The translations under genes and the position numbers were made by a program. A DNA stretch of 64,000 nt from Bacterioplanes sanyensis (GTDB lineage: Bacteria; Pseudomonadota; Gammaproteobacteria; Pseudomonadales; Oceanobacteraceae): positions 174,950-238,949 of the forward strand of contig NZ_BMYY01000005.1 in assembly GCF_014652515.1 (NCBI RefSeq), given 5' to 3'. Each line of letters opens with the position of its first letter. Within the stretch, counting starts at the first letter, position 1. Positions 45,009 to 54,087 of this stretch are shown piece by piece. A model generated the notes under the pieces. The model searched no databases. It saw nothing but the letters and a program-made list of their open reading frames with translations, and was not told the DNA's origin.

Positions 45009-46043
45009 ATGATGACCTGGATACTCAGATCCGTGCTATTCATGGCGATATTATGCAACCATGTTTATGCCACTACGCTGGCCGACCTTAAACCCCACAC
45101 TCCCACGGGCCAACCTTGGAATGAACAGTGGTTTTATTATTTTAATGACCCAAAGGTGGGGTATTTCAAAATCAGTATGCAAACCTTTATCTACGCCGAT
45201 GACCCCGAGCTTAAAGAGCGGGGCTATTTGCATTTGGTGTACACCCCGTTAGAAGGAGACATTCGCACCTACGACTACCTATACAACGACGTTGAGGTCA
45301 GCGCCAAGCCAGAGACGGACCATGGCTTTGTATTTCGCATTCCTGGGGTTGCCGAGATGACAGAAACGTCAATTCGTATTAACACACCCGAGTTTTCTTT
45401 TTCATCCGAGCTAACTGGCCCCCATCAACACTACTGGCGGCTCAATAAAGGCGCCAGCCCGTACAGTTTATTAACGTCTTTACCCAATGTCGCCAACCGT
45501 TGGTTTGTTTTTAGCCTCGCAACCCCTGCGCACTACACTTTCAGTGCCGACTATGCCCAACACCAAGGCAGTGCCAGCACCTACATCGACAAAGGCTGGA
45601 GCACCAGCCAGGCGACCAACTATGCCTTTGTTATGGCCACTGAAGCAGAGCGTCAATTAATGCTCGCCGGCGGCTCAGATGAAGGCTTTGCCATTGAGAT
45701 GTGGGCGGGGCGCTATCGCTCAAGTGACCATAGCATGACGTTTTTACCCTCAGTTGCAGGCCTAACCGTTGAACGTACCCTGCAGCCATGCGAAGGCAAA
45801 CTTAACATGGTACTCAAAGGTCTAGGCAAAGAGTTACGTATTAATGCTCGTGCCAACATGGAAGACTTTGAAGATTCCACCCTGCCATCATTACAGGTAT
45901 TTAATGCCGAGTATCCATCGGCTAAAACCATGAATGCGCAAATTGATGTTGAGCTGTATCGCTTCGGCAAACTCAAAGAAACAGCACACTTTCCACAAGG
46001 TGCGTTGGAGTTTGGCGGCGGCATGCATTGTAATGCCCAGTAA
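45009..46043 (+). CDS. Secreted protein of unknown function, faintly CrtC/AttH (tocopherol-cyclase)-like
   Basis: A 344-residue exported protein with a signal peptide ending HVYA. The repeated aromatic strands, the segment SFSSELTGPHQHYWRL and the motif STYIDKGWSTSQATNYAFV recall the YxEKNWG region of the hydroxyneurosporene hydratase (CrtC)/AttH/tocopherol cyclase lipocalin-like fold. That link is weak. The start at 45009 (tandem ATG) follows GAGG. It lies 65 bases after the FAD oxidase gene and a terminator. If the fold is right, all three genes of this group could act on isoprenoid-like molecules outside the cytoplasm. Confidence 0.5.
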   Translation: MMTWILRSVLFMAILCNHVYATTLADLKPHTPTGQPWNEQWFYYFNDPKVGYFKISMQTFIYADDPELKERGYLHLVYTPLEGDIRTYDYLYNDVEVSAKPETDHGFVFRIPGVAEMTETSIRINTPEFSFSSELTGPHQHYWRLNKGASPYSLLTSLPNVANRWFVFSLATPAHYTFSADYAQHQGSASTYIDKGWSTSQATNYAFVMATEAERQLMLAGGSDEGFAIEMWAGRYRSSDHSMTFLPSVAGLTVERTLQPCEGKLNMVLKGLGKELRINARANMEDFEDSTLPSLQVFNAEYPSAKTMNAQIDVELYRFGKLKETAHFPQGALEFGGGMHCNAQ

Positions 46044-46054
46044 CACGCCAAAGT

Positions 46055-46080
46055 GGTGCGGCACATACAGTGCCCGCACC
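46055..46080. terminator. Possible hairpin terminator between convergent genes
   Basis: GGTGCGGCAC and GTGCCCGCACC pair with one bulge around ATACA. The downstream run ATCTTT is short, so termination strength is uncertain. Only 51 bases separate the two stops. Confidence 0.4.
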
Positions 46081-46094
46081 ATCTTTCGGCTTAG

Positions 46095-47729
46095 TTAAGC
46101 CGGCTCGCCTTCCATTAGGTAGTTTTCATACTGCTGTCGCAGATTTATTTTTAATAGCTTGCCTGTGGCTGTATGCGGCAGCTCGTCGACAAATAGAATG
46201 GCATCCGGCATCCACCATTTAGCGATTTTATCCGTCAGATAATCGCGAATGTCATCGGCACTGACCTCACTGCCTGGCTTGCGCACCGCCAGCAATAACG
46301 GCCGCTCGTCCCATTTTTCGTGACGGGCACCAATCACACAGCACTCGACTAAATCCGGGTGGCCGACGGCGGCGTTTTCTAAGTCAATGGAGCTGATCCA
46401 TTCACCGCCGGATTTAATCACATCTTTTGAACGATCCACGATGTGCAAATAATTGTTTTCATCAATGGTGGCCACGTCGCCGGTATCAAACCAGCCATCA
46501 ATAAAACTGCTGTCATCGTCGTTTTTGTAGTAGCTGCTAACAATCCACGGACCACGCACCAATAAACGGCCATAGGCTTTGCCGTCTTTGGGCAGCTCGT
46601 TGTGGTTGTCATCAACAATTTTCATTTCTACGCCATAAATGGGCCGGCCTTGCTTCAGTTGCAACTGATAGCGCTGCTCCAACGGCAAAGATTCCATATG
46701 GGCATTATGCGAGTTGACGGTGCCAATGGGGCTCATTTCTGTCATGCCCCAGGCATGGATTAAAAAAGCATCGTGCTTTTCCTGAAACGCCTTGATCATC
46801 GAATACGGCGCGGCCGCACCGCCCACCACAACGTTTTGCACTGACTCCAGCTTTTTGCCGATGGCATCCATATGATTCAGCAACATTAACCAAACCGTCG
46901 GCACACCCAATAATAAATCGGGCTGTTCAGCGTCAATCAATTCCCACAATGAAGCGCCGTCCATACCCGGCCCGGGAAAGACCTGTTTCGCGCCAGTGAT
47001 GGCCGCTGAATATGGCGTGCCCCAAGCATTTACATGGAACATAGGCACGACTGGTAAAAAGCACGAGGTCGACGCCAGCCCCAGCGCTTCTTCACCAATC
47101 GACCCCATGGCATGAATCACCGTCGAGCGGTGGCTATACAATACGCCTTTGGGGTTGCCGGTGGTGCCAGAGGTGTAACACATGCTGGCCGCGCTGCGCT
47201 CATCAAATTCAGGCCAGTCAAACTGCTCAGATTGCTGCGCCAGCAAGGCTTCATAGCAGTGCACCTTGCTCAGCTTGGTTTCCGGCATATGCCCGGCATC
47301 GCACAATACAATGATGCCCTCAACGCCGCTGATTTGATCTTGAATGGCCTCTAGTAAGGGCACAAAGGTCAAATCAACAAAAATATAACGGTCTTCAGCG
47401 TGGTTGATGATGTACACCAGTTGCTCAGCAAATAACCTAGGGTTAATGGTGTGCAACACAGCACCATAGCCAGACACGCCAAAATACAATTCAAAATGGC
47501 GGTAGCCGTTCCAGGCCAGAGTGGCAATGCGATCCCCCTGCTCAATGCCCAAACTGGCCAGCAAGTTCGCTACCTGACGTGAGCGGCGAGCGGCATCGCG
47601 CATCTGGTAGCGATGAATATCGCCTTCGCAGCGACGGCTAACGATCTCACTGGTTGGATGAGTCGACTCAGCATGTTCCAGCAAACTGGAGATGAGCAAT
47701 GGGCGGTCCATCATCAGGCCTTGCATCAT
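46095..47729 (-). CDS. Fatty-acid/aryl acyl-CoA ligase (ANL superfamily)
   Basis: A 544-residue adenylating enzyme. Motif A3 is [19 protein letters not shown]5 is [15 protein letters not shown]7-A8 are [20 protein letters not shown] and [18 protein letters not shown], and the C-terminal catalytic Lys lies in [18 protein letters not shown]. It makes acyl-CoA from a carboxylate, ATP and CoA; medium- or long-chain acids are most likely for this type. I start at 47729 behind AGAGG; the frame to 47795 adds an unlikely N-terminus. Transcribed toward the secreted-protein gene. Confidence 0.9.
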   Translation of the reverse strand: MMQGLMMDRPLLISSLLEHAESTHPTSEIVSRRCEGDIHRYQMRDAARRSRQVANLLASLGIEQGDRIATLAWNGYRHFELYFGVSGYGAVLHTINPRLFAEQLVYIINHAEDRYIFVDLTFVPLLEAIQDQISGVEGIIVLCDAGHMPETKLSKVHCYEALLAQQSEQFDWPEFDERSAASMCYTSGTTGNPKGVLYSHRSTVIHAMGSIGEEALGLASTSCFLPVVPMFHVNAWGTPYSAAITGAKQVFPGPGMDGASLWELIDAEQPDLLLGVPTVWLMLLNHMDAIGKKLESVQNVVVGGAAAPYSMIKAFQEKHDAFLIHAWGMTEMSPIGTVNSHNAHMESLPLEQRYQLQLKQGRPIYGVEMKIVDDNHNELPKDGKAYGRLLVRGPWIVSSYYKNDDDSSFIDGWFDTGDVATIDENNYLHIVDRSKDVIKSGGEWISSIDLENAAVGHPDLVECCVIGARHEKWDERPLLLAVRKPGSEVSADDIRDYLTDKIAKWWMPDAILFVDELPHTATGKLLKINLRQQYENYLMEGEPA

Positions 47730-47878
47730 GAGATACCTCTTTACTTTTATTTTTATCAAGACGCCTACAGTACGAATCACATGGAAGCAAAACAATAGCC
47801 ATCACTGTAACGTTTTGTCACCCGCTTGTGCTCACCCAGCGACTCGGCAAAACTGGAGTCAGCTTTGAGAGGGTTTAT

Positions 47879-48889
47879 ATGCAAATTGTTATTTATGGCG
47901 CCGGCTCCATCGGCTGTTACTTAGGCGGTTGCTTACAGGCTGCCGGATTGAAGGTCACACTGCTGGGCCGTCCGCGCTTACAGCAGCTTATCGAGCACCA
48001 GGGCGCCATCGAACTCAGTGATTATCAAGGCCGAGCGCTGACCTGGCAGGCACCGGATTACAGCACAGATCCAACCGTGCTCAAGCGCGCCGACCTGATC
48101 TTGGTCACGCTCAAGTGCTTGGCGATGGAAGATGCTGCTGAACAACTGGCACAGTATGCACGCACCGGCATTCGCGTGGTGTGTCTGCAAAACGGCTTGG
48201 GCAGTGATGAGGCCGTGCGCCATCAGTGCCCAGATTTAACCGTGTTACGTGGCATTGTCGGTTTTAATGTGGTGGCTGATGGTCACCAGTTTCACCGCGG
48301 CACCGAGGGCGCGATTCACCTGCAACATGACCCAGCGTTGGCTCAGCTGCAACACGCTTGGCAACAGCAGGGGCTGGAGTGCCACCTTGAACAAGACTTT
48401 GATAGCGTCGCTTGGGCCAAGCTGCAGCTGAACCTCAATAATGTCATCAATGCGTTATCCGACTTACCGTTAAAAACCGAGTTAGAGCAACGTCCATACC
48501 GGCAAGTGTTGGCGCTGGCAATGCAAGAGCTGGCACTGGTTGCCCAAGCAAAAGGCATTGCTCTGGCACGCTTAACCGCCTTGCCCCCTGCTTGGCTGCC
48601 CAAACTTATCACCAGCCCAGACTGGTTGTTTAAGCGCTTGGCCAAACGCATGCTGGCCATTGACCCCAAAGCGCGTTCTTCTATGTGGGAAGACCTACAA
48701 CAAGGGCGGCCAACGGAAGTGTTGTTCTTAAACGGTGCCGTGACCGCAGCCGGTGCAGAGGAAGGCGTGGCAACACCCGTGAATCAAATGCTGACGCAGT
48801 TAATGTTTGAGGTAGAGCGCGGCCAACGCCAGCCCGGCATCAGCGCAGCAGAGTTATGGCAGAAGGTAGAGACGCTACGTCAGCGATGA
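47879..48889 (+). CDS. Ketopantoate reductase (PanE/ApbA) family
   Basis: A 336-residue NADPH-dependent reductase. The N-terminal Rossmann motif is VIYGAGSIGCYLGG, then ADLILVTLKCLAMEDAAEQL and VVCLQNGLGSDE, with the catalytic Lys in SVAWAKLQLNLNNVINALSDLP. PanE reduces 2-dehydropantoate in CoA synthesis; related paralogues act on other 2-oxo acids, so I give no symbol. Start ATG at 47879 behind GAGAGG. Its TGA stop abuts the opposite-strand GGDEF gene stop in the sequence TGATCA, leaving no space for a terminator. Confidence 0.87.
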   Translation: MQIVIYGAGSIGCYLGGCLQAAGLKVTLLGRPRLQQLIEHQGAIELSDYQGRALTWQAPDYSTDPTVLKRADLILVTLKCLAMEDAAEQLAQYARTGIRVVCLQNGLGSDEAVRHQCPDLTVLRGIVGFNVVADGHQFHRGTEGAIHLQHDPALAQLQHAWQQQGLECHLEQDFDSVAWAKLQLNLNNVINALSDLPLKTELEQRPYRQVLALAMQELALVAQAKGIALARLTALPPAWLPKLITSPDWLFKRLAKRMLAIDPKARSSMWEDLQQGRPTEVLFLNGAVTAAGAEEGVATPVNQMLTQLMFEVERGQRQPGISAAELWQKVETLRQR

Positions 48890-49684
48890 TCAATGGCCGC
48901 TGCCGTCAAAGTCCCAGCTACTGTCGTCATCAGCGTCGGCGTTTTGCGCCTCGTCATCAGCGGGGGCAAACAAGTCATGCAGCAGGTCTTTTTCCCCTTG
49001 GCTAACCGCCACCTGGCTGCCAGCTTGGGCATAGCACACTCGATTGCGGCCCGATTCTTTGGCCCGATATAACTGAGCATCGGCTTCTTCCACCAGGCTT
49101 TGGCGGGTGTGCCACTGGCCATTGCCGTGCCAAGCCAGGCCGATGGAAGCCGTTACTGGAATCGCTTGCTGCTGCTCGTCATCGGCGTAAAACACCGCCT
49201 CTGCAATGGCCGCCCGTACTCGTTCAGCCACCTGAATTGCCAACCGCCGCTCGGTGGTGGGCAAAATCACGGCAAACTCCTCACCGCCATAGCGACATTG
49301 AACATCCAGTTTACGGGTGTTGTCACGAATGCAGTTGGCCGTGCCGCGCAACACTCGATTGCCGGCTTCATGGCCCCAATCGTCGTTAACCCGCTTAAAG
49401 AAATCCAAGTCGATCATCATTAATGCGGTGGCAATGCCAGTGCGCTGAGTGCGCTCCAACTCTTGCTCTAACGCTGCGGTAAAATGACGAACATTGAACA
49501 AGCCTGTTAATGGATCTGTCACCACCAGCTGGCGCAGCTCCATCAGCTCGTCAATAATCGCACAGTGCGACTCACCCACTGGACAGCGCGGCTCGCACAT
49601 CTGAGGTTGTAGTGCGCCCGGCGAAGAATGTGTTTTTCGGTTCATGGCATCCGGCGCCGAATCCGAGGTATGGCCCTCAGACAT
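48890..49684 (-). CDS. Diguanylate cyclase (GGDEF domain)
   Basis: A 264-residue soluble protein. The GGDEF domain spans about residues 50-215: TDPLTGLFNVRHF, MMIDLDFFKRVND, and the active-site signature RYGGEEFAVILP. The inhibitory I-site RxxD is intact (RKLD, five residues before GGEEF), so product feedback control by cyclic-di-GMP is likely. No membrane helix or sensor domain is visible; the N-terminal 45 residues contain two Cys (CEPRCPVGESHC holds three). Cyclic-di-GMP often controls adhesion, so a link with the Tad pilus is possible but not shown. Confidence 0.92.
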   Translation of the reverse strand: MSEGHTSDSAPDAMNRKTHSSPGALQPQMCEPRCPVGESHCAIIDELMELRQLVVTDPLTGLFNVRHFTAALEQELERTQRTGIATALMMIDLDFFKRVNDDWGHEAGNRVLRGTANCIRDNTRKLDVQCRYGGEEFAVILPTTERRLAIQVAERVRAAIAEAVFYADDEQQQAIPVTASIGLAWHGNGQWHTRQSLVEEADAQLYRAKESGRNRVCYAQAGSQVAVSQGEKDLLHDLFAPADDEAQNADADDDSSWDFDGSGH

Positions 49685-49783
49685 AATCTTTCATCCCAAC
49701 TGCAGACAAGTGCACAGTATAGACACATCGTCTTAGGCACGCTTCCCCAGTACAATGACGCAAAATAAACAGTAAAGCTGCCT

Positions 49784-50587
49784 ATGACTACCCGCCCAAT
49801 AACTGACACACAGCCAACCCAGCCCGATCGCAACTTTGACGATTTGGCCGAGCGCTTTGGCCGCACCATTTATGCCACTCCTCGCGGCCAGCTGCGCCTG
49901 CTGGCATTAGCGCAAGACTTTCACGATTGTGCCGTCGGTGCGCCACAGTCACTGTTGGATCTCGGCGGTGGCCAAGGCCAATTCAGCTTACAACTTGCTC
50001 AGCAAGGCACGCAGATAGATTTATTGGATGTGTCGAGCGAAATGCTGGCGTTGGCACGCGATCAATTTGCTGCTGCCCACTTACCCCTCACCGCACAGCT
50101 GGGCAGCTTGCAGCAAGTGAATGAGTTTTTTCCGCAGCAATATGCTCTGGTATTAAATCATGCCGTGTTGGAGTGGCTAGAGCGGCCTTTTGATGCACTG
50201 CCGCTGCTGGTATCCAAGGTTAAACCGGGCGGTTGGTTATCTTTGATGTTTTATAATTTACACGGCCATCAATGGCGACAATTAATGAATGGCCGCACCC
50301 ATGCGCCTGCTGCAGCCACCGAACGTTTGCGCCAACAAGGCAATGCACCGCAACACCCGCTCGATCCAGATGAAATTGCCGACGTTTTGCAACAGTTGGG
50401 CATGACCATTAAGCGTTGGCGTGGGATTCGCTGCATACACGATCATATGCACCAAAAAATTCGCCAACGCATCGGTCAAGATGCCGTTAACCAAGCTGAT
50501 TTAGAATTTGGTCTAAAAGAGCCCTATCGGCGCTTAGGGCGTTACGTGCACTTGTTGTGCAAAAAAGCAGATAACCATGACGAATAA
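49784..50587 (+). CDS. cmoM: tRNA 5-carboxymethoxyuridine methyltransferase CmoM
   Basis: A 267-residue SAM-dependent methyltransferase. The family start DRNFDDLAERFGRTIYATPRGQLR is almost diagnostic for CmoM (YecE neighbour SmtA), followed by motif I LLDLGGGQGQFSLQL, a VLNHAVLEWLERPFD segment and KVKPGGWLSLMFYNLHG. CmoM methylates cmo5U at the wobble position of tRNAs. It overlaps the DUF523 gene by 11 bases, indicating an operon. Confidence 0.9.
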   Translation: MTTRPITDTQPTQPDRNFDDLAERFGRTIYATPRGQLRLLALAQDFHDCAVGAPQSLLDLGGGQGQFSLQLAQQGTQIDLLDVSSEMLALARDQFAAAHLPLTAQLGSLQQVNEFFPQQYALVLNHAVLEWLERPFDALPLLVSKVKPGGWLSLMFYNLHGHQWRQLMNGRTHAPAAATERLRQQGNAPQHPLDPDEIADVLQQLGMTIKRWRGIRCIHDHMHQKIRQRIGQDAVNQADLEFGLKEPYRRLGRYVHLLCKKADNHDE

Positions 50588-51047
50588 AATACTGGTCAGC
50601 GCTTGCCTAATGGGTCAGCCCGTGCGTTACGATGGCCGCGCCAATGACGATAAAGTGGTTCACTGGCAAAGCTGGTTACAACATTGGCAGCAGCAACAAC
50701 GCTTGGTGATTATTTGCCCTGAAGTGGCCGGAGGCTTACCCACGCCTAGGCCTGCAGCTGAAATACATCAAAACCGCGTCATTGCCAGCGATGGCCAGGA
50801 CTTTACCAAGGCATTTGAATCCGGTGCGCGCCAAGCATTAAAACTGGCACAACAACACCAAGTGGCCGCTGCCTTGCTAGCTGATCGCTCGCCGTCTTGC
50901 GGCAGCCGCGAGATCTACGATGGTGAATTTTCTGGCCGGCTGATTCAGGGGCAAGGGCTGACCGCAGCCTTATTAAGTGAACATGGCATTGCCTGCTATG
51001 GGCCAGAGACGTTTGCGCAGCTGCTGGCGTTTTTAAAAGAAGAATAA
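50577..51047 (+). CDS. DUF523 family protein
   Basis: A 156-residue cytoplasmic protein with conserved cysteines: ILVSACLMGQPVRYDG near the start, CPEVAGGLPTPRPAAE (residues 45-60), and LLADRSPSCGSREIYDG. These Cys, Asp and Glu positions are typical of DUF523, whose function is not established. Overlap with cmoM suggests co-translation. Confidence 0.9.
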   Translation: MTNKILVSACLMGQPVRYDGRANDDKVVHWQSWLQHWQQQQRLVIICPEVAGGLPTPRPAAEIHQNRVIASDGQDFTKAFESGARQALKLAQQHQVAAALLADRSPSCGSREIYDGEFSGRLIQGQGLTAALLSEHGIACYGPETFAQLLAFLKEE

Positions 51048-51196
51048 TGCATAGCCTGACTTGTCGTTGATTATAATAAACAAAACAGAAAATACCCTGT
51101 GATTGATATATTGATATTATGTTAACGACTCACAATCAGCGAATAGTTTGCGCTTGGTTTACTATAACGACAACTCTGGCATTATTGGGCCGATGA
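51048..51196. other. AT-rich non-coding flank of a decayed gene
   Basis: Markedly more AT-rich than neighbouring genes. No gene, tRNA or clear hairpin. Together with the remnants at 51197-52058 it looks like a site of past gene acquisition and decay. Confidence 0.4.
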
Positions 51197-51618
51197 TTAC
51201 ACCCTCGTTAACACTAGGGCACCTCTGCCATTTATCCTAAGACCCGAGGAGTCATTTAAAATCACCCGGGCGTACCCATTATTACCAACGGTAATTCCCA
51301 CGTAATAATCAGCTATTGGCTCTGCTTCATTATCTTTATAAAGCCCATTGTCCTACAGATAGAATTCACCAAACCGACTACAATCAAGTGATATCGCATT
51401 ATTAGATTCACCACCAAACTCAAGGAACCTCTGAATAATCCTGCACAGTTCTATGCAACAAAATCTTTCTCTAACTGGCTAGATCAGCGAACCGTTTTCG
51501 TGATACCGAGCCCTCTGACGAGAATTTCCACAACAGATTTTTTGTCAACACTAAACATTGCCTATGACACCACGTTCAATCCAAGCTCATCGAAGGCATG
51601 CCAGTGACGTCGTCAGGC
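51197..51618 (-). pseudogene. Decayed gene of unknown family, several in-frame stops and one frameshift
   Basis: Minus-strand translation gives coherent protein-like segments broken by stops. Reading from about 51618: HAFDELGLNVVS, stop, AMFSVDKKSVVEILVRGL and GITKTVR, stop, SSQLEKDFVA, stop, then a frame change to RFLEFGGESNNAISLDCSRF and GEFYL, stop, then DNGLYKDNEAEPIADYYVGI, TVGNNGYARVILNDSSG and LRINGRGALVLTRV with a normal stop at 51197. The intact ancestor would be at least 140 residues. I do not recognise the family; a small immunity-like or hypothetical protein is possible. The four stops (one TGA, three TAG) and one shift rule out a sequencing slip. Confidence 0.65.
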
Positions 51619-51672
51619 CAAAGAATACTGTGGCAATATCGCGCCGATTCATCGGATAGAGAACCTCAAGGA

Positions 51673-52058
51673 ATGAAATACATCACCATTCTATTGGCCA
51701 GCGTGCTGGCATCTTGCGCATTTGTACCGGCCGTCGATGAGCAACACAGATATGCGCAAGAGTGCGATATGTACACACGGCAGCTAGAATCGAGCAGTAC
51801 GATCAATTCTGGAACTGCCAAGGCGGTAATCTGAACGAGTGTCTTCTCGGCGTGGCCATCGGCTTGCCTGCTATTACCTTGGTGGTGTCAGGCAGTGTGA
51901 TCTTGATTGGCAATACACTGCATTGGGTTGAGTATGAAGGCACATGCGAGGGCGGAATGGTGGCTGAGTACGTAGGCTTATTCAAAAATAGCTTTGATGA
52001 CGATGCCATTCCCGTGCCCCCAGCTAGCGATGACGTTCTATTAAAGGATGAGATTTAA
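51673..52058 (+). pseudogene. Frameshifted small lipoprotein
   Basis: The first frame starts MKYITILLASVLASCAFVPA (lipobox LASC) and reads DEQHRYAQECDMYTRQLE, then runs into a stop at about 51834. In the next frame over, the sequence EQYDQFWNCQGGNLNECLLG leads to TLVVSGSVILIGNTLHWVEY and EGTC, ending at 52058. Both parts together resemble a family of small gammaproteobacterial lipoproteins (CxxxTRxL, a CxxxxC pair, then VVSGSxVxxGNTxxWxE). A single-base loss near GAATCGAG (about 51793) joins them. It may be a true pseudogene or a sequencing error. Confidence 0.65.
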
Positions 52059-52173
52059 TCCACATCGTTAAGCTAGGGTTCATCTTGCTTGGCGTTTAAT
52101 TGGCCTGCTCCTTAGAGAGCTGTTCAATCGTTCGATATAGTAAATAATGATGCTGTTAGATGGGATTTGATTT

Positions 52174-52896
52174 TTGCTTAAAGCCTACGTCACATTCCTG
52201 TTGTTATTGTACTCAACTAACTGTTTGGCCGATGCATATGAGCTAAATACTGGCATCACCATATACAAACGCATGACGGCGTTTGAGCATGAACAGTCTA
52301 CTGACGCTGCATTCACCATGGACGGCCCAGCAAAACCTCGGCCCTGGCTCAGTATGAGTTTGGGTGATCAATATTTTGCTCAGTCACACTGGGGCTATAC
52401 GGCGGGGTTCAGCTACTATATTCATCATGCCCATCAGCAAACCATTGAACGCAATGGGAAAATAACCTCAGTGAACCTCGATACTCGCAGCCGCACCGAG
52501 GTGCTGGCGATAAAACCGGCTTTGTTTTATCGTTTTGATCTACCAAGGGCCCACGCACTGAAGGTTGGCTTAGGCATGACCTTGGGTTACACCCGGATTC
52601 GTGGCAGCGCTTATCATACAGAAAGCAGAAACAGTCCCGCTTGCTACCAAGCTGCTAGCCAATATCTGCGTCAAACCCATGGTCACTCTAAAAATTTGAT
52701 TTATCAGCATTGCGACCGTGCGTATTTCAATCGTGAAGGTAGCGCCCTAGGTTTTCAAACCTTTGTTGCTTATGAGCGAGAGCACTGGCGCTGGGAACTG
52801 GCTGTCGCCATTTATAACCAAACTCACGCACAAGATGACTATCATTTTTCTGCGCAGGAACTTAGCTTTGGGGTGGCACGACGCTGGTTTTTCTAA
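52174..52896 (+). CDS. Small outer-membrane beta-barrel-like protein of unknown function
   Basis: A 240-residue exported protein. A signal peptide (AYVTFLLLLYSTNCLA) is followed by alternating aromatic strands (SLGDQYFAQSHWGYTAGFSY, ALKVGLGMTLGYTRIRGSAY) and a terminal Phe (ARRWFF), typical for outer-membrane barrels. Two Cys (in PACYQAA and YQHCDRAYF) may form a disulfide. Start is TTG at 52174 with a GGGA site 8 bases before; no ATG is available in frame. I do not recognise a family. Confidence 0.6.
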   Translation: MLKAYVTFLLLLYSTNCLADAYELNTGITIYKRMTAFEHEQSTDAAFTMDGPAKPRPWLSMSLGDQYFAQSHWGYTAGFSYYIHHAHQQTIERNGKITSVNLDTRSRTEVLAIKPALFYRFDLPRAHALKVGLGMTLGYTRIRGSAYHTESRNSPACYQAASQYLRQTHGHSKNLIYQHCDRAYFNREGSALGFQTFVAYEREHWRWELAVAIYNQTHAQDDYHFSAQELSFGVARRWFF

Positions 52897-52949
52897 GCAA
52901 TCAAGATGCATTGCACCCTACAGCAATGCCGCTTTATCAAAATGAAGCA

Positions 52950-52970
52950 GGTGCTGCCCAATGCAGCACC
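52950..52970. terminator. Hairpin after the outer-membrane protein gene
   Basis: GGTGCTGC and GCAGCACC form a perfect 8-bp stem around CCAAT. It is followed by TACTAAG rather than a T-run, so termination of the plus-strand gene is only possible. It sits next to a second hairpin with the same CCCAATG core. Confidence 0.45.
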
Positions 52971-52980
52971 TACTAAGAAT

Positions 52981-53005
52981 AAAAAGGGCAGCCCAATGGG
53001 CTGCC
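52981..53005 (-). terminator. Intrinsic terminator after the leucine dehydrogenase gene
   Basis: On the minus strand, GGCAGCCC ATT GGGCTGCC is followed by CTTTTT. It lies nine bases beyond the stop codon at 53014 and ends the minus-strand IOR-leucine dehydrogenase operon. Confidence 0.85.
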
Positions 53006-53013
53006 AAGGGAGA

Positions 53014-54084
53014 TCAGAGGCTATGCTCTGGGGTACGAAGTTGTAGCCTTTCCTCGGCAATTCGGTTAGCTAGCAACTCAGTGGGTTCTCCGGTCGAGTC
53101 GGAGCGTTCAAAGATTTCAAACAGGGTATCGGCGATGCCATCAATGTGTGCACGCGCTTTTTTCGCCGAATACTCTGGGCCTTCATAAGACACGTCAATG
53201 ATGCCGCCGGCATTAATCACATAGTCAGGTGCGTATAAAATACCGCGCTCCATCACCGCCTTATCGTGATGTTTTTCCGCCAGCTGATTGTTGGCAGCGC
53301 CAGCGATTACTTGGGCCTTTATTTGCGGCAGGGTTTTGTCATTAATGGCGCCGCCCATAGCGCAAGGAGCAAAGACATCGACATCGGCAGCAAAAATATC
53401 ATCAACACTAACGATATTGGCATTCCAGCGCAGCTTGGCCATATTCAGCTTTTCTTCATGAATATCGCACACAGTCAACTCGGCACCGGCATCCACCAGA
53501 TATTGCGCCAAATACATACCGACATTACCCAACCCTTGAATGGCAACGCGCACGCCTTTTAAGTCGCTACCGAGCTTATGCTTTACTGCGGCTTTAATGC
53601 CGACATAAACACCGTAAGCCGTCGACGGCGATGGATCCCCTGATACCGGACGGCCATCAACATCCAACTTGCTTTGAATGCCGGCCACGTGCGGTGTCAT
53701 GCTGCCCATTTGCTCAATGTCCGGCACGCTGGTGCCCGAGTCTTCAGCGGCAATGTATTGCCCTCCCAGCGAGTGCACAAACTTGCCCATGGCTTGCAGC
53801 AACGCAGGTGTTTTTTGCGTTGCCGGGTCGCCAATAATGACGGACTTGCCACCGCCCAAAGGCAAATTAGCCATGGCCGATTTGTAGCTCATACCGCGCG
53901 ACAAACGCAGCACATCGCTCAGTGCATCCTCATCTGAGGCATAGGCAAACATGCGGCAGCCACCGAGTGCCGGGCCACGACTGGTATTGTGGACGGCGAC
54001 AATGGCTTTCAGACCTGTTGCTGGGTCGTGGTGAAAGTGCACATTTTCATGATGGTCAAAATCTTTATGCGAAAAAACGGACAT
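53014..54084 (-). CDS. Leucine dehydrogenase family amino-acid dehydrogenase
   Basis: A 356-residue NAD-dependent enzyme of the Glu/Leu/Phe/Val dehydrogenase family. The substrate and catalytic lysines fall at Lys68 (MSYKSAM) and Lys80 ([10 protein letters not shown]), the same spacing as in Bacillus leucine dehydrogenase. The nucleotide fold has [17 protein letters not shown], and [12 protein letters not shown] follows. It interconverts branched or aromatic amino acids and 2-oxo acids. It lies three bases after the indolepyruvate:ferredoxin oxidoreductase stop, so the two form an operon in which the resulting 2-oxo acids could be oxidised to acyl-CoA. Confidence 0.92.
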   Translation of the reverse strand: MSVFSHKDFDHHENVHFHHDPATGLKAIVAVHNTSRGPALGGCRMFAYASDEDALSDVLRLSRGMSYKSAMANLPLGGGKSVIIGDPATQKTPALLQAMGKFVHSLGGQYIAAEDSGTSVPDIEQMGSMTPHVAGIQSKLDVDGRPVSGDPSPSTAYGVYVGIKAAVKHKLGSDLKGVRVAIQGLGNVGMYLAQYLVDAGAELTVCDIHEEKLNMAKLRWNANIVSVDDIFAADVDVFAPCAMGGAINDKTLPQIKAQVIAGAANNQLAEKHHDKAVMERGILYAPDYVINAGGIIDVSYEGPEYSAKKARAHIDGIADTLFEIFERSDSTGEPTELLANRIAEERLQLRTPEHSL

Positions 54085-54087
54085 AAC

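Noticed and set aside
49784..51047. Considered cmoM-DUF523 as an unusual pair
   Set aside because: Short overlaps between housekeeping genes are common and both proteins are typical.
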